Source: an uncultured Pelagibacteraceae bacterium
Lineage (GTDB): Bacteria; Pseudomonadota; Alphaproteobacteria; Pelagibacterales; Pelagibacteraceae
DNA: 64,000 nt
Assembly (NCBI GenBank): GCA_902578115.1
Contig: CACHBR010000004.1
Coordinates: 1-64,000, forward strand
Reading direction: 5' to 3'
Shown here: one piece after another, positions 20,947 through 33,776 of the stretch
Position numbering within the stretch: the first letter of the stretch is position 1
Layout of the letters: each line of letters begins with the position of its first letter
Made by a program: the position numbers and the translations under genes
The notes under the pieces: generated by a model
Databases searched by the model: none
What the model saw: only the letters and a program-made list of their open reading frames with translations
What the model was told of the DNA's origin: nothing

Positions 20947-23099
20947 TTTTTTATAGATTTTCTTGGTTTAGTTCCTGGCATCCCCATTTTTGATCTTCCT
21001 TGAGGATATACTTTTTTATTTAAGTTGTACTGTGAAATTTTTGGATTTAAATTAATTTCAAGTTCATTTGTCTCCAATTTTCTTATTTCATCTCTAATTT
21101 TTGCTGCCTCCTCAAACTCTAAATTTGACGCAGCTTCTTTCATTTTTTTATTTAGTGCCTTAAGGTGTTTTTTTAAATTTCCACCAACATTTGATCCCTC
21201 ACTAATTTTTACGTAATCTTTTTCATAAACAGACTCTAAAATATCGTTAATTTCTTTCTTGACTGACTCCGCACTAATATTATTTTTTTTATTGTACTCA
21301 ACTTGCCTGCTTCTTCTCCTATCGGTCTCTTTAATTGCCTTATCAATACTTTTTGTCACTTTGTCTGCATAAAGAATTACTTTCCCATCCACGTTTCTTG
21401 CAGCTCTACCAATAGTTTGAATTAATGAAGTTTCTGATCTCAAAAAACCCTCTTTGTCTGCATCCAAAATTGCAACCAAAGCACATTCCGGTATATCTAA
21501 TCCTTCTCTCAATAAATTGATACCAACCAAAATATCAAAAACACCCATTCGTAAATCTCTAATGATTTCAATTCTCTCAAGTGTATCTATATCTGAATGC
21601 ATATATCTTACTTTCAAACCGTTTTCATGAAGATATTCTGTTAAATCTTCTGCCATTTTCTTTGTAAGGGTAGTAACTAAAATTCTATATCCTTTATCAA
21701 TAACTTTTTTAGACTCGTGAAACAAATCATCCACCTGAGTTTTTGCAGGTCTTATCTCAACAGGCGGATCAATTAAACCTGTTGGTCTTATAACTTGATC
21801 TATATATTTATTTTGAGTTTGTTTTAGTTCCCAAGGACCGGGAGTTGCTGATACAAAAACAGTTTGAGTTCTCATTGCATCCCACTCTTCAAACTTTAAT
21901 GGTCTATTATCCATGCAAGAAGGTAATCTGAAACCATACTCAGCAAGAGTTTTCTTTCTCGTGTGATCACCTTTGTACATACCATTTAGTTGAGGTACAG
22001 TTACGTGGCTTTCGTCTACAAATATAATAGTGTTGTCTGGAAAATATTCAAAAAGAGTTGGCGGAGGTTCCCCTTTGTTTCTTCCAGATAAAAATCTTGA
22101 GTAATTTTCAATACCCGCACAGGTTCCTGTTGCTTCAATCATTTCAAGATCAAATTTAGTTCTCTCCCTCAACCTTTGAGCTTCTAGAAGTTTATTATTT
22201 GATTTGTGATCTTCTAAAGTTACTTCCAATTCTTTTTTAATTTCTTTGATAGCTTGATCAATAGTTGGTTTTGGAGTTATATAATGGCTGTTAGCGTATA
22301 ATTTTATTACCGCAAAATCATTTGTTTTATCCCCTGTTAGAGGATCAAATTCTTCTATCTTTTCAAGTTTATTTCCATTTAAACTCAATCTCCAAGCTCT
22401 ATCTTCTAAATGTGATGGGAATATTTCTAAATTCTCTCCTCTAACCCTGAAAGTACCTCTAAAAAAATTTTGATCATTTCTTTTATATTGTAAATTAACA
22501 AATGTTTTAATAATCTCATCTCTTTCATATTCATAATTTTTTTTTAATGCCAATGTCATTTTACTGTATGCTTCAACTGAACCAAGTCCGTAAATACAAG
22601 AAACACTAGCTACAATAATTACATCGTCACGTTCAAGCAAAGATCTTGTTGCCGAATGCCTCATCCTATCTATTTGTTCATTTATAGAAGCTTCTTTTTC
22701 TATGTAAGTATCTGATCTTGGAACATATGCTTCAGGAGTATAATAATCGTAATACGAAACAAAGTATTCAACAGCGTTGTTTGGAAAAAAACTTTTCATT
22801 TCGCCATACAATTGTGCAGCCAAAGTTTTATTTGGAGCTAAAACTAAAGCAGGCCGATTTGCAGACTCTATTACTTTGGCCATAGTAAAGGTTTTTCCTG
22901 ATCCAGTGACACCTAGCAGAACCTGTTCGCTTTGCTTATCTTTTAAATTTTTAAGTATCTTTTTAATTGCCTCAGGCTGATCCCCGGCAGGTTGAAAATT
23001 ACTTTTTATTTTAAATCTTATTCCACCTTCAAGTTTTTTCCTAACAGGAGCGTTATTAGCCTCTAAATTATCTATTTTTTCTTGGTATGTATTTTGCAT
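20928..23099 (-). CDS. uvrB: Excinuclease ABC subunit B
   Basis: [50 protein letters not shown]-terminal UVR motif. Confidence 0.98.
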   Translation of the reverse strand: MQNTYQEKIDNLEANNAPVRKKLEGGIRFKIKSNFQPAGDQPEAIKKILKNLKDKQSEQVLLGVTGSGKTFTMAKVIESANRPALVLAPNKTLAAQLYGEMKSFFPNNAVEYFVSYYDYYTPEAYVPRSDTYIEKEASINEQIDRMRHSATRSLLERDDVIIVASVSCIYGLGSVEAYSKMTLALKKNYEYERDEIIKTFVNLQYKRNDQNFFRGTFRVRGENLEIFPSHLEDRAWRLSLNGNKLEKIEEFDPLTGDKTNDFAVIKLYANSHYITPKPTIDQAIKEIKKELEVTLEDHKSNNKLLEAQRLRERTKFDLEMIEATGTCAGIENYSRFLSGRNKGEPPPTLFEYFPDNTIIFVDESHVTVPQLNGMYKGDHTRKKTLAEYGFRLPSCMDNRPLKFEEWDAMRTQTVFVSATPGPWELKQTQNKYIDQVIRPTGLIDPPVEIRPAKTQVDDLFHESKKVIDKGYRILVTTLTKKMAEDLTEYLHENGLKVRYMHSDIDTLERIEIIRDLRMGVFDILVGINLLREGLDIPECALVAILDADKEGFLRSETSLIQTIGRAARNVDGKVILYADKVTKSIDKAIKETDRRRSRQVEYNKKNNISAESVKKEINDILESVYEKDYVKISEGSNVGGNLKKHLKALNKKMKEAASNLEFEEAAKIRDEIRKLETNELEINLNPKISQYNLNKKVYPQGRSKMGMPGTKPRKSIKKWKPKK

Positions 23100-23133
23100 T
23101 TTGTGTTAATAATAATAAATATTATAAATTTCA

Positions 23134-24321
23134 ATGAGCATAGTTTCCAATAGTTTAAAGCGAATAAAACCTTCACCAACCATAGCGGTTACCTCAAAAG
23201 CTAGGGAAATGAGGGCAGCTGGTAAAGATGTTATAGGTTTAGGAGCAGGTGAGCCTGATTTTGACACTCCAGATAACATCAAAGATGCTGCTATCGAAGC
23301 AATTAAAAGAGGAGAAACAAAGTACACAGCTGTAGATGGTACACCTAAACTTAAAAAGGCGATCCAAGGGAAATTTACTAGAGAAAATAATTTGTCTTAC
23401 GAATTAGATCAAATTTCGGTTGGTACGGGAGGAAAACAAGTTTTATATAACGTTTTTATGGCAACCCTGAATCCAGGAGACGAAGTCATTATCCCAGCAC
23501 CTTATTGGGTATCTTATCCTGATATGGTTTTATTAGCTGGCGGTAAACCCAAAATAGTAAAGTGCTCAGAAAAAAATGAATTTAAAATAACACCAGATGA
23601 ATTAAAAAAAGCTATTGGAAAAAAAACTAAATGGTTAATTATAAACTCACCGTCTAATCCAACCGGATCTTGTTACACAAGGAATGAGATAGAAGAATTA
23701 TCAAAAATATTAATAAAAAATAAAAATGTTTATATACTTAGTGACGATATTTATGAGCATATTACGTATGATGATTTTAAATTTTTCACTATTGCCCAAA
23801 TTAATGCTTTAAAAGACAGAACATTAACAATGAACGGTGTAAGTAAGTCTTACTCTATGACTGGATGGAGAATAGGGTATGGAGCTGGTCCGAAAGACAT
23901 AATTAAAGCTGTAGCAAAAATTCAATCTCAATCTACAACAAATCCATCTTCGATTAGTCAGGCAGCAGCAGTAGAAGCTTTGAATGGAACTCAAGATTTC
24001 ATAAAAACAAGATCTGACTCCTTTAAGGAGAGGAGGGATTACGTTGTTGAAACTTTAAATAGTATTAATGGTTTAAGTTGCTTGAAACCTAGCGGAGCTT
24101 TTTATGTTTTCCCAAATTGCAAAAAGTTGTTAGGAAAAAAGACAAAATTAAAAACAGATAAAGAATTTGTAGAAAAATTACTTGAAAAAGCGGAAGTAGC
24201 TGTAGTTCAGGGATCTGCATTTGGTTTAGATGGATACTTCAGAATTTCTTATGCTACCTCCATGGAAAATCTTAAAAAAGCTTTAGATAGAATAAAATCG
24301 TTTTGTGAAACTTTAAACTAG
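23134..24321 (+). CDS. Aspartate aminotransferase (class I)
   Basis: VIGLGAGEPDFDTPDNIKDAA; NSPSNPTGSCY; SKSYSMTGWRIGYGAG PLP-lysine motif. Confidence 0.94.
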   Translation: MSIVSNSLKRIKPSPTIAVTSKAREMRAAGKDVIGLGAGEPDFDTPDNIKDAAIEAIKRGETKYTAVDGTPKLKKAIQGKFTRENNLSYELDQISVGTGGKQVLYNVFMATLNPGDEVIIPAPYWVSYPDMVLLAGGKPKIVKCSEKNEFKITPDELKKAIGKKTKWLIINSPSNPTGSCYTRNEIEELSKILIKNKNVYILSDDIYEHITYDDFKFFTIAQINALKDRTLTMNGVSKSYSMTGWRIGYGAGPKDIIKAVAKIQSQSTTNPSSISQAAAVEALNGTQDFIKTRSDSFKERRDYVVETLNSINGLSCLKPSGAFYVFPNCKKLLGKKTKLKTDKEFVEKLLEKAEVAVVQGSAFGLDGYFRISYATSMENLKKALDRIKSFCETLN

Positions 24322-25335
24322 TCCTAATCTTACGACTGATTTAGCATTCTCAATCATACAATCTTTTGCAGGTTTAAATTTAAAACCTAATAATTCTTCT
24401 GCATAAGCAGTATCGGTTTGCATTAAAATTCCAAGATCGGGTATCATCATTTTAGCGCTTGAGTCTATATAGCTTATTAATTTTACCATGAAATTTGGAA
24501 GTTCTTTTTTGGGAAGTTTTTTTGCGTACTCAGGCATTGCCTCAGCCATTATTTGAGATAATTCCACTAGTTTTTTTACTTCTTTTCCAACAATTAATCT
24601 CCTTCCACCGACTTTATTGTTTCCAATACAAGCCACATGTGCTTTTGCAATATCTTTAACATCAGAAATTAAAACTGCAAACTTAGGCGCGCCTGGAAAT
24701 TTACCTGCCATAAATTGCCTAACATATTCTATCGATGTACCTCCTTTTTTATCTAAAGCATCTCCAAAAACTCCACCAGGACAAATACAAGTTAATTTAT
24801 TTCTTAATCCTTTGCTCTCCATAAACTCCCAAGCTAATCTTTCTGCTTTTGTTTTCGACAAGAAATAGTCATTCACACCTTCTACCCAATTTTCATCGGT
24901 CCAATCATTTTCTCCAAACGTGTAGGGATTGTTTCTGTTAGGTTTTCTAAACATTGCAACGATTGAAGAAGTTTTAATTATTTGTTCCACACCTGCATTT
25001 ACTCCAGCTTTTAAAACTCTTAAAGTTCCGTCAACAGCAGGAGGTAATAGACTTTCTCTATTTCTGGAAACTTTCATAGGAAAAGGTGAGGCAATGTGAA
25101 ATATATATTTACATCCCTTTGCTGCTTCATCCCATCCGTCATCTTTAACAAGATCTAATTCAACAAATGATAATTTATCAGTCGAAGCATATTTGCTTAT
25201 AGTTTCTTTCGTTTGTTTTATTAAATTTTTATTTCTTACTGTTCCTAAAACTTCGTAACCAGAATTTAATAATTCTATAGTAGTGTGTTTTGCAATCCAT
25301 CCACTTATGCCTGTAAGTAATATTTTTCCACTCAT
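24313..25335 (-). CDS. NAD-dependent epimerase/dehydratase (dihydroflavonol-4-reductase-like extended SDR)
   Basis: ILLTGISGWIAKHTTIELLNSGYEVLGTVRN; YFLSKTKAERLAWEF. Confidence 0.85.
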   Translation of the reverse strand: MSGKILLTGISGWIAKHTTIELLNSGYEVLGTVRNKNLIKQTKETISKYASTDKLSFVELDLVKDDGWDEAAKGCKYIFHIASPFPMKVSRNRESLLPPAVDGTLRVLKAGVNAGVEQIIKTSSIVAMFRKPNRNNPYTFGENDWTDENWVEGVNDYFLSKTKAERLAWEFMESKGLRNKLTCICPGGVFGDALDKKGGTSIEYVRQFMAGKFPGAPKFAVLISDVKDIAKAHVACIGNNKVGGRRLIVGKEVKKLVELSQIMAEAMPEYAKKLPKKELPNFMVKLISYIDSSAKMMIPDLGILMQTDTAYAEELLGFKFKPAKDCMIENAKSVVRLGLV

Positions 25336-26267
25336 TTTGAAGACAAATGTTTTTCAGCCTCAAGTGCAGCCATACAACCCATTCCAGCCGCTGTAACTGC
25401 CTGCCTGAATATTTTATCTTTAACATCGCCAGCTGCAAAAACTCCTGGCACATTAGTTATTGTAGAGTCGGGATTGGTTACAATATATCCCTCTTTATCC
25501 ATATTTAATTGACCCTTGAAAAGCGAAGTAGCTGGGTCATGGCCTATTGCTATAAAAAGTCCATCAACTTTCAATTCAGTATTTTTATTAGTTTTTACAT
25601 TTTTAATTTTGATAGCTTTTACTGATTTTGGATTAGTGTCACCGATAACATCCTCAACAACGCTATCCCAGATAATTTCAATTTTTTTATTTGCTTTTAA
25701 TTTTGCTTGGAGCATTTTTTCTGCCCTTAATTCATTTCTTCTATGGATTAGTTTAACTTTTGAGGCAAACTTCGTTAAAAACATTGCTTCTTCTACAGCA
25801 GCATTTCCACCTCCAACAACAGCAACTTCTTTTTCTTTAAAAAAGAAACCATCGCATGTTGCGCATGCTGAAACACCAAATCCTCTAAATTCTTGTTCTG
25901 ATTTTAAATTTAACCACCTTGCCTGAGCTCCCGTGGAAATAATAAAACTATCTGCGCTATAAACTTGACCACTATCTCCAATAGCTTCAAAAGGTTTTTT
26001 TGATAGATCAACTTTTTTTATATGATCTTGTATCATTTCTGTTCCAACAGCCTTTGCTTGGCCCTTCATTTCTTCCATTAACCATGGACCTTGAATAACT
26101 TTTGAATATCCTGGAAAGTTTTCTACGTCGGTTGTTGTGGTTAACTGACCTCCTGGTTCGGATCCAAAAACCAAAATTGGCTTTAACATAGCTCTTGCCG
26201 CATATATTGCAGCTGTATATCCAGCGGGTCCAGATCCAAGAATTAGTACTTTAGAATGTTTTGTCAT
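25332..26267 (-). CDS. trxB: Thioredoxin-disulfide reductase
   Basis: VLILGSGPAGYTAAIYAARA; CATCDGFFFKEKEVAVVGGGNAAVEEA; VPGVFAAGDVKDKIFRQAVTAAGMGCMAALEAE. Confidence 0.96.
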   Translation of the reverse strand: MTKHSKVLILGSGPAGYTAAIYAARAMLKPILVFGSEPGGQLTTTTDVENFPGYSKVIQGPWLMEEMKGQAKAVGTEMIQDHIKKVDLSKKPFEAIGDSGQVYSADSFIISTGAQARWLNLKSEQEFRGFGVSACATCDGFFFKEKEVAVVGGGNAAVEEAMFLTKFASKVKLIHRRNELRAEKMLQAKLKANKKIEIIWDSVVEDVIGDTNPKSVKAIKIKNVKTNKNTELKVDGLFIAIGHDPATSLFKGQLNMDKEGYIVTNPDSTITNVPGVFAAGDVKDKIFRQAVTAAGMGCMAALEAEKHLSSK

Positions 26268-26314
26268 AACTAAGCTTATATAGGTATTTTTGAAAAAATT
26301 TAAAGTTGCAAAAT

Positions 26315-27361
26315 TTACTCAAAAGTATCGTTATACTGTTGATTAACCCTCACAAAAGTTGTGCATTTACTCAATTGTTTTAAAGAAGGTGCTCCAACAT
26401 AAGTGCAACTACTTCTTAACCCACCTAAAATATTTAAAACCGTATCATTAATTTTTCCTCTATATTTTAATTGAACTTTTTTACCTTCGCTGCTTCTGTA
26501 ATCAGCATGACCACCATAATGTTTATTTAAAGCTGTCTCAGAACTTGAGCCATAAAACTCAATAACTTTTGATCCGTTTTTTTTTATTATTTTTCCTCCG
26601 CCTTCATCATGGCCCGCAAACATTCCACCAAGCATTACAAAATCTGCGCCTCCACCAAATGCTTTTGCTACATCGCCCGGACATGTACATCCTCCATCAG
26701 CTACAATGTGCGCGCCTAAACCATGAGCCGCATCAGCACATTCGATAACAGCACTTAATTGAGGATAACCAACACCTGTTTGAATACGAGTTGTACATAC
26801 ACTTCCAGGTCCAATTCCAACTTTTACAATATCTGCGCCAGCAAGTATTAATTCTTGAGTCATATCAGCTGTAACAACATTTCCTGCAATAATAGTTTTA
26901 GTAGGATATTTTTTTCGTACTGAACTGACAAACTTACTGAAGTGGTCAGAATAACCATTTGCGATATCAATACATATAAACTCAAAAAAACTATTTTCTT
27001 TTAATATGTCATTTAGCCTTTTGTAATCTTGATCACTTGTTCCAGTACTTAAAATAACTTGAGGAAATATTTTTTTAATTGATTTAAATTTTTTTATTAT
27101 TTTTGAATTATGCTGTTTAGTTAAACAGGTCATAATTTGATGAGTGGCTAAATTTTCGGCCATAACAAGTTCCCCCACACCATCCATGTTGGCTGCCATC
27201 AAAGGGATACCAGACCATTCGTGATTACTATATTTGAATTTGTATGTACGCTCTAACTTTACGTCTTTACGACTATGTAAAGTGCTTCTTTTAGGCCGAA
27301 ATAGGACATCGGCGTAATCCAGTTTGATATCTTCTTCAATACGCATATTTCCATCAAACAT
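26315..27361 (-). CDS. guaC: GMP reductase
   Basis: IMPDH/GMPR fold; [74 protein letters not shown]. Confidence 0.93.
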   Translation of the reverse strand: MFDGNMRIEEDIKLDYADVLFRPKRSTLHSRKDVKLERTYKFKYSNHEWSGIPLMAANMDGVGELVMAENLATHQIMTCLTKQHNSKIIKKFKSIKKIFPQVILSTGTSDQDYKRLNDILKENSFFEFICIDIANGYSDHFSKFVSSVRKKYPTKTIIAGNVVTADMTQELILAGADIVKVGIGPGSVCTTRIQTGVGYPQLSAVIECADAAHGLGAHIVADGGCTCPGDVAKAFGGGADFVMLGGMFAGHDEGGGKIIKKNGSKVIEFYGSSSETALNKHYGGHADYRSSEGKKVQLKYRGKINDTVLNILGGLRSSCTYVGAPSLKQLSKCTTFVRVNQQYNDTFE

Positions 27362-27444
27362 GTATAAAGGTTTGTTAATTAAATAAAAAGTTAATCTATT
27401 TTTATATGTGGATAAATAAAACCTAGAAATATATAAGATAACTT

Positions 27445-28395
27445 ATGCTAAAAACGAAAGCTCTTCTTTTAACCCAGGGTATGCATGGAATGATAAGTCA
27501 GGTGGAGGGTCTATCTAAAGCTTTAGGTTTAAAGTTTAAGCACGAAAAAATTCAACTTAAAAATTTTTGGAACATCATACCTCCAAAATTTACGCCAGTG
27601 ACAGAAAATATATTAAAAAATAGGTTTGTATGTGACTCTAAAATAATAATATCGTGCGGAAGAAAAAGTGTAATACCATCATTAATGTTAAAAAAAAGAT
27701 TCAAAAAAGATGTTTTCACAATTCACATTCAAGATCCAAAAGTCAAATTAGATAATTTCGATTGTATTATTTGTCCAGAACATGACAATTTAGAAGGTGA
27801 TAATGTTATAAGAACTAAAGGCGCTATTCATTATCTTACCAACGATGAAATTGAAAAAAATATTAATTATCTTAATCCAAAAGCAGATGGCAAAAAAATT
27901 ATCACTTTAATCCTTGGAGGGCCAAATAAATATTATAGTTTTTCAGAAAAACAAATGACCGAGACATTTGCAAAAATTAAAAATTTATTTGTTTATTCTA
28001 AATATAAATTAATAGTAATTCCCTCTTACAGAACACCAGAAAATATTATTAAACTTGCTTTTAATTCTTTTAACGATAATCATTTGGTTATTAAAGAAAG
28101 AGATAAAAAAGCATATTTGTCTTCGCTTGGTTTAGCAGATATTATCATTGTAACTTGTGACTCAACATCAATGATTTCGGAGGCTGCAATTACAGGTAAA
28201 CCAGTGTACGTTGCTCAGATGAGAAACAAAAAAAGTATATATAGATTTGAAAAATTTTATAAATTATTTAAAGAACTTGGTATAATAAGAGACTTAGATA
28301 ATAAAATTGAAAATTGGACTTATAAAGGTTTAGATGAAGTGAATAAAGCTGCAACTTTAGTTAAAGAAAGAATGAAAACAAATGGAATTATTTAA
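27445..28395 (+). CDS. ELM1/GtrOC1-like family protein (putative glycosyltransferase fold)
   Basis: LLLTQGMHGMISQVEGLSKALGL; FTIHIQDPKVKLDNFDCIICPEHD; IIVTCDSTSMISEAAITGKPVYV resembles the 'mitochondrial fission ELM1' family. Confidence 0.75.
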   Translation: MLKTKALLLTQGMHGMISQVEGLSKALGLKFKHEKIQLKNFWNIIPPKFTPVTENILKNRFVCDSKIIISCGRKSVIPSLMLKKRFKKDVFTIHIQDPKVKLDNFDCIICPEHDNLEGDNVIRTKGAIHYLTNDEIEKNINYLNPKADGKKIITLILGGPNKYYSFSEKQMTETFAKIKNLFVYSKYKLIVIPSYRTPENIIKLAFNSFNDNHLVIKERDKKAYLSSLGLADIIIVTCDSTSMISEAAITGKPVYVAQMRNKKSIYRFEKFYKLFKELGIIRDLDNKIENWTYKGLDEVNKAATLVKERMKTNGII

Positions 28396-29047
28396 TTCAC
28401 TAAAAGATAGGCTAGAAACTTATGATAAACCTTTCACGCATTGGGCCGTAAACAAACCTTTAACGGATTTAGCAATTAAAGAAATTTGTAATGCAGAGAT
28501 TGCAAACCCAATTTCTGAAGGAATTAATTACGATGGAACTAGAGCAATTGATGGTGGAGAGGGTAAATTTAGAGAAGGAATTAAGTCAGGCGGAAAAGCA
28601 AAAAAATATAGATGTTTTGTGACTAAAGAAAATTCTAAAAATTTTCCTCAACTTACCAATTTTATAAATGAGCTATGTTCAAAAACTGTCTATAAATATA
28701 TCGGTCAATTAATTAAAAGAGATCTTTCAAATTCCTATGTAAGGTTAGAAGTGATTTGTGATAGACAAGGTTTTTGGCTAAAACCTCATTGTGATATTAA
28801 GGAAAAACTTTTGTCTTCTTTGATATTTGCAAACCCCTTCAATGAGTCTGAAAATCTAGGCACTGATTTTTATGATGAAAAATTAAATAAAATAAAAACA
28901 GTTCCATACAAAGATAATTATGGATATTTTTTTTCTAGCGGCCCAAATACTTGGCATGGAATGGAAAAAAAAGAGATTAAAAAAGAGAGACGTTGTATAC
29001 AAATTAATTATGTTTCCTTTAAAACAGACTGGAAAGTAGAAGTTTAA
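28382..29047 (+). CDS. Putative 2-oxoglutarate/Fe(II)-dependent oxygenase-fold protein
   Basis: HxD motif KPHCDIKEK followed by distal H and R in NTWHGMEKKEIKKERRCIQINYV. Confidence 0.6.
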   Translation: MELFNSLKDRLETYDKPFTHWAVNKPLTDLAIKEICNAEIANPISEGINYDGTRAIDGGEGKFREGIKSGGKAKKYRCFVTKENSKNFPQLTNFINELCSKTVYKYIGQLIKRDLSNSYVRLEVICDRQGFWLKPHCDIKEKLLSSLIFANPFNESENLGTDFYDEKLNKIKTVPYKDNYGYFFSSGPNTWHGMEKKEIKKERRCIQINYVSFKTDWKVEV

Positions 29048-29064
29048 TAGTATATATTTTTTTT

Positions 29065-29256
29065 ATGGCTACATACGAATGTTCAAAATGCGGAATGTCA
29101 GTTAATGCTACATGTGGTAAGTGTGCAACGCCATTAGTAAATGACAATTTGAAACTTGATGATGGAAAACAAGTTCAAATATCCAAGTGTCCTAATGATC
29201 ATGGGAAAATAAAATCTCCATTGTGTTGTGGTCAGGATATGAGTTGTAGAGTTTAG
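29065..29256 (+). CDS. Small Cys-rich zinc-ribbon-like protein (63 aa)
   Basis: Eight cysteines in 63 aa: [22 protein letters not shown]. Full-length ORF immediately after the previous gene. Confidence 0.75.
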   Translation: MATYECSKCGMSVNATCGKCATPLVNDNLKLDDGKQVQISKCPNDHGKIKSPLCCGQDMSCRV

Positions 29257-32200
29257 TTATCCTGCAAAGCTCTTACTTTAATTGGATATTTTTTTAGTGC
29301 CTCAATGGACTCTAAACATGCATTCGCGGCTGCGATTGTAGTAAAATAAGGAATCTTATTTACTAAACTTGTTCTTCTTAGACTAAAAGAGTCCGAAATG
29401 GAGTCTTTTCCCTCTGTTGTATTTATAACTAATGAAATATTTTTTTTATTTAATTTCTCAACTATATGTGGTGACCCTTGATTCACTTTATTTATTTTTT
29501 TACATTTTACTCCGTTAGTTATTAAATATCTTGCGGTTCCAGAAGTGGCGAATAAAGAGAAACCAAATTTAATTAATTTTTTTGCATTATTTAATATTTT
29601 ATCTTTGTCTCTATCTTTAACTGAAATAAAAGCATTACCTTTAAGAGGAATACTGTTGTTACTTGCTATTTGGCTTTTTGCAAAAGATAAACCAAAATTA
29701 TTATCAAATCCCATAGCTTCACCGGTTGATTTCATTTCTGGACCCAATAAAACATCAACTTCAGGAAATTTATTGAAAGGAAATACAGCTTCTTTAACAG
29801 CAAATGTATTTTTATTTTTCTTTTTAAGATTAAATTTAGATAATTTCTCTCCTGCCATTACCCTTGAAGCAATCTTTGCTACGGACAGCCCGGTTGCTTT
29901 TGAAACAAATGGCACAGTTCTACTTGCTCTTGGATTGACTTCAAGAACATAAATTTCATTTTCTTTAATAGCAAATTGAATATTTATTAAACCAATAACT
30001 TTTAAAGCTTGTGCTAATTGTCCAGTTTGAAGCTCAATTTTTTTTATAATTTCTTTACTTAAAGTATAGGGAGGTAGAGAACAAGCGGAGTCACCCGAGT
30101 GTATACCTGCCTCTTCAATATGTTCCATAATTCCTGCTACAAATACTGATTTACCGTCACAAATAGCATCGACATCAACTTCAGTCGCATCATTAAGAAA
30201 TCTATCAATTAAAACAGGATTTGAACCTGAAACTTTTACGGCTTCATCAATGTATTTTTTAAGATCAGAATGTGAATAGATTACTTCCATTCCCCTTCCA
30301 CCTAGAACGTAAGATGGTCTAATTACAATTGGAAAACCAATTTTATTTGCAATTTTAAAAGACTCTTTTTTATTTTTAGCAATCCCACTCTCTGCTTGTT
30401 TAAGTTTTTCTCTTGTAAGTACTTTTTTGAATCTCTCTCTATCTTCTGCAAGATCAATAGAGTCGAATTGAGTACCTAAAATTGGAATTTTATTTTCATT
30501 TAGAGTTTTAGCCAATTTTATTGGTGTCTGACCACCAAATTGTGCAATTACACCGAGAAGTTTACCTTTTTCCATTTCTTTATAAATTATATTTAATACG
30601 TGTTCCTCAATTAAAGGTTCAAAATATAATCTATCACTTGTGTCATAATCGGTAGAAACTGTTTCTGGATTACAATTTATCATTATTGTTTCATATTTTT
30701 TCTTCTTCAAAGCAAAGCTTGCTTGACAACAACAATAATCAAACTCTATACCTTGACCTATTCTATTTGGCCCGCCTCCTAAAATTATAATCTTTTCTTT
30801 TTTCGTTGGATTTGACTCACAATCTACAGAACTACCTGATAAGCTTTGATATGTTGAGTACATGTAAGGAGTCTCTGATTTAAATTCTGCAGCACAAGTA
30901 TCAATTTTTTTAAATACTGGAAAAATTTTAAGCTTTCTTCTCTTATTTTCAATAGTACTAATTGAGCTTTTTGTCAGTTCTGCAATTTTACTATCAGAAA
31001 ACCCTATAGACTTTATAAAAGAAAATTCCTCGAAGTTTTTAGGAACACCATTCTTTTTTAATTTTTTTTCTATTTTAATTAAGTCAGATATTTGCTCAAG
31101 AAACCATGGGTCAATTTTTGTAGATTTATAAATATTTTTTATACTAATGTTTCTTCTTATTGCTTCTGCAACCACAATAAGTTTGTCAGGCAAATTTTGG
31201 CTCAATTTTTTTCTTAATTCTTTGTTTGTTAAATTATTTAAGGAATCTAGACCTTTGTAGCCAACTTCTAAAGATACCAAACCTTTTTGGAAAGACTCTT
31301 TAAAGTTTCTTCCAATCGACATTGCTTCACCCACAGATTTCATTGATGTTCCAAGCTTTACTTCAGCGGATTTAAACTTTTCAAACGTAAATCTTGGAAT
31401 TTTAGTAACAACATAATCAATTGTCGGTTCAAAAGATGCAGGGGTTGTACCAGTAATTTCGTTTGTTAATTCATCAAGAGTATAACCAATAGCAAGTTTA
31501 GCAGCGACTTTTGCAATTGGAAATCCTGTAGCTTTTGACGCTAATGCTGAAGACCTTGAAACCCTAGGGTTCATCTCAATTATAACCATTCTTCCATCTT
31601 TAGGATTGATTGCAAACTGAACATTAGATCCGCCAGTTTCAACTCCAATTTTTCTTAAGCACTCGATAGAAGCATTTCTCATTATCTGAAATTCTTTATC
31701 GGTTAAAGTTAACGCAGGTGCTACAGTAACCGAGTCCCCCGTGTGTGTTCCCATGGGATCAACATTTTCAATTGAACAAATTATTATACAATTATCTTTC
31801 TTATCTCTCATAACTTCCATTTCAAATTCTTTCCACCCTTCTAGTGACTCTTCTACAAGTACTTGATTTTGAGGTGACTCAGCTATCCCAGATTTAATTA
31901 AGCTAAAAAATTCTTTTTTAGTTTTTGCTATTCCACCACCTGAACCCCCCAAAGTGAAAGAAGGTCTGATAATTGCAGGTAATCCAATTTTTTTAAAAAC
32001 CTTTTTTGAATTTGAAAATGAGTTAAGAATTTCAGATTTAGGAAGATCAAGGTTAATCTCTCTCATTGCTTTTCTAAAAAGCGCTCTATCCTCCGCTCTT
32101 GATATTGCTGATGCTTTCGCTCCAATTAATTCTACTTTATTTCTTTTGAGCATCCCCTTTTTCTCCATCGAGATTGCAGTATTCAACGCAGTTTGCCCAC

Positions 32201-32471
32201 CCATGGTTGGTAGAATTGCACAAGGTTTCTCTTTCTTTAAAATTTTTTCAACAATTTCAGGTGTAATAGGCTCAATGTAAGTCTTGTCGGCAACTTCAGG
32301 GTCAGTCATAATTGTTGCTGGATTTGAATTAATTAAAATAACTTTGTACCCTTCGTCTTTAAGCGCTTTACATGCTTGGGTACCTGAATAATCAAACTCA
32401 CATGCTTGACCAATAACTATAGGACCCGCACCAATAACTAAAATTTTTTTAATGTCTTTTCTTTTTCCCAT
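29253..32471 (-). CDS. carB: Carbamoyl phosphate synthase large subunit
   Basis: [30 protein letters not shown]; duplicated ATP-grasp halves; second half [23 protein letters not shown]. Confidence 0.98.
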   Translation of the reverse strand: MGKRKDIKKILVIGAGPIVIGQACEFDYSGTQACKALKDEGYKVILINSNPATIMTDPEVADKTYIEPITPEIVEKILKKEKPCAILPTMGGQTALNTAISMEKKGMLKRNKVELIGAKASAISRAEDRALFRKAMREINLDLPKSEILNSFSNSKKVFKKIGLPAIIRPSFTLGGSGGGIAKTKKEFFSLIKSGIAESPQNQVLVEESLEGWKEFEMEVMRDKKDNCIIICSIENVDPMGTHTGDSVTVAPALTLTDKEFQIMRNASIECLRKIGVETGGSNVQFAINPKDGRMVIIEMNPRVSRSSALASKATGFPIAKVAAKLAIGYTLDELTNEITGTTPASFEPTIDYVVTKIPRFTFEKFKSAEVKLGTSMKSVGEAMSIGRNFKESFQKGLVSLEVGYKGLDSLNNLTNKELRKKLSQNLPDKLIVVAEAIRRNISIKNIYKSTKIDPWFLEQISDLIKIEKKLKKNGVPKNFEEFSFIKSIGFSDSKIAELTKSSISTIENKRRKLKIFPVFKKIDTCAAEFKSETPYMYSTYQSLSGSSVDCESNPTKKEKIIILGGGPNRIGQGIEFDYCCCQASFALKKKKYETIMINCNPETVSTDYDTSDRLYFEPLIEEHVLNIIYKEMEKGKLLGVIAQFGGQTPIKLAKTLNENKIPILGTQFDSIDLAEDRERFKKVLTREKLKQAESGIAKNKKESFKIANKIGFPIVIRPSYVLGGRGMEVIYSHSDLKKYIDEAVKVSGSNPVLIDRFLNDATEVDVDAICDGKSVFVAGIMEHIEEAGIHSGDSACSLPPYTLSKEIIKKIELQTGQLAQALKVIGLINIQFAIKENEIYVLEVNPRASRTVPFVSKATGLSVAKIASRVMAGEKLSKFNLKKKNKNTFAVKEAVFPFNKFPEVDVLLGPEMKSTGEAMGFDNNFGLSFAKSQIASNNSIPLKGNAFISVKDRDKDKILNNAKKLIKFGFSLFATSGTARYLITNGVKCKKINKVNQGSPHIVEKLNKKNISLVINTTEGKDSISDSFSLRRTSLVNKIPYFTTIAAANACLESIEALKKYPIKVRALQDN

Positions 32472-33651
32472 TTTTTTTTGATTTAATGTTTTTTAAAAAT
32501 TTTCTGAATAAATATTTACTATCTTGAGGTCCAGGATTAGCCTCTGGATGATACTGAACTGAAAATAAATTTTTATTTTTTACCTCTATACCTTCAATAG
32601 ACCCATCAAAAAGAGATTTGTGGGTGACTTTTACATTTTTAGGAATAGATTTAATATCAACTTCAAAACCATGATTTTGACTTGTTATCTCGACTTTATT
32701 AGTTGTTAAATCTTTTACTGGATGGTTCGCACCTCTGTGTCCAAGTGACATTTTTTTAGTTTTTGCTCCAAGGGCTAATGACAGAATTTGATGACCTAGG
32801 CAGATACCAAAAATAGGTATTTTCTTTTCAATTAATTTTTTTACAATCGGTATTGCGTACCTTCCTGTTGCCGCAGGATCTCCGGGACCGTTTGATAAAA
32901 AAACTCCATGTGGTTTAAGTTTTAAAATCTCATCTGCTGGAAAATTTGCTGGGACAACTGTCACACCGCAATTAATATCTGAAAAACATCTTAATTGATT
33001 TTTTTTCATTCCATAATCAATTGCGATAATTTGATATTTATTTTTATTATTTTTAACGTAACCATTTTTTTTATTCCAAGACATCAATGACTTCCATTTA
33101 TAAATTTTTTTACAAGTAACTTTCTTAGCTAAGTCTAGGCCTATTAATCCATTCCACGATCTTGCATTTTTTAAAAGTTTTTTTAAATTATGATTTCCTT
33201 TTCTTAAAAACTGTATTGACCCCTTAGGAGCACCTTTGTCCCTAATATAATTAGTTATAACCCGAGTATCTAAGCCCACTATTCCGATGATCTTTCTTTT
33301 CTTAAGCCATCTATCTAGTTTTTTAATCGATCTATAATTAGATGGTTCCGTTATATTAGAATTAAGGATAACGCCTTTTGCCCAGACCTTATCAGCCTCA
33401 TTATCTTCAAGATTTGTTCCAACATTACCAATGTGAGGAAATGTGAAATTAATAATCTGATCAGAATAAGAGGGATCTGTTATTATTTCTTGGTAACCAG
33501 TGATGGATGTGTTGAAACAAACTTCACCGACAGCACTCCCCTCATGACCAATGCCTGTTCCAAAAAATTTGGTGCCATCTTCAAAAATTAAAATACCTGT
33601 CGAAAAATTGTGAGATTTGCTCTTTCTGTTTTTGACCTGTCTCAAATACAA
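32449..33651 (-). CDS. carA: Carbamoyl phosphate synthase small subunit
   Basis: [60 protein letters not shown] glutaminase motif. Confidence 0.97.
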   Translation of the reverse strand: MYLRQVKNRKSKSHNFSTGILIFEDGTKFFGTGIGHEGSAVGEVCFNTSITGYQEIITDPSYSDQIINFTFPHIGNVGTNLEDNEADKVWAKGVILNSNITEPSNYRSIKKLDRWLKKRKIIGIVGLDTRVITNYIRDKGAPKGSIQFLRKGNHNLKKLLKNARSWNGLIGLDLAKKVTCKKIYKWKSLMSWNKKNGYVKNNKNKYQIIAIDYGMKKNQLRCFSDINCGVTVVPANFPADEILKLKPHGVFLSNGPGDPAATGRYAIPIVKKLIEKKIPIFGICLGHQILSLALGAKTKKMSLGHRGANHPVKDLTTNKVEITSQNHGFEVDIKSIPKNVKVTHKSLFDGSIEGIEVKNKNLFSVQYHPEANPGPQDSKYLFRKFLKNIKSKKNGKKKRH

Positions 33652-33776
33652 CTCATGAGTTAAAGTGAATCCTTTTAATTAGGGTTTTGGGCTTTATATG
33701 AAAAAGGCTCACAGTCGTCAACCCCATTCTTTTTTCTTTTGAAGAAAAAATGTTATTAAAGTAAGTTTAGAATTAT

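Noticed and set aside
25516-25926. 136-aa plus-strand ORF antisense to trxB
   Set aside because: Shadow ORF, no domain, composition mirrors the trxB reverse complement.
29545-29952. 135-aa plus-strand ORF inside carB, also 31954-32280
   Set aside because: Antisense shadow ORFs over strongly conserved carB coding sequence.
33725-33755. TTTTTTCTT…AAGAAAAAA hairpin between carA and the YqeY gene
   Set aside because: Weak A/T-only stem in a divergent intergenic region; not credible as terminator or attenuator without conservation.
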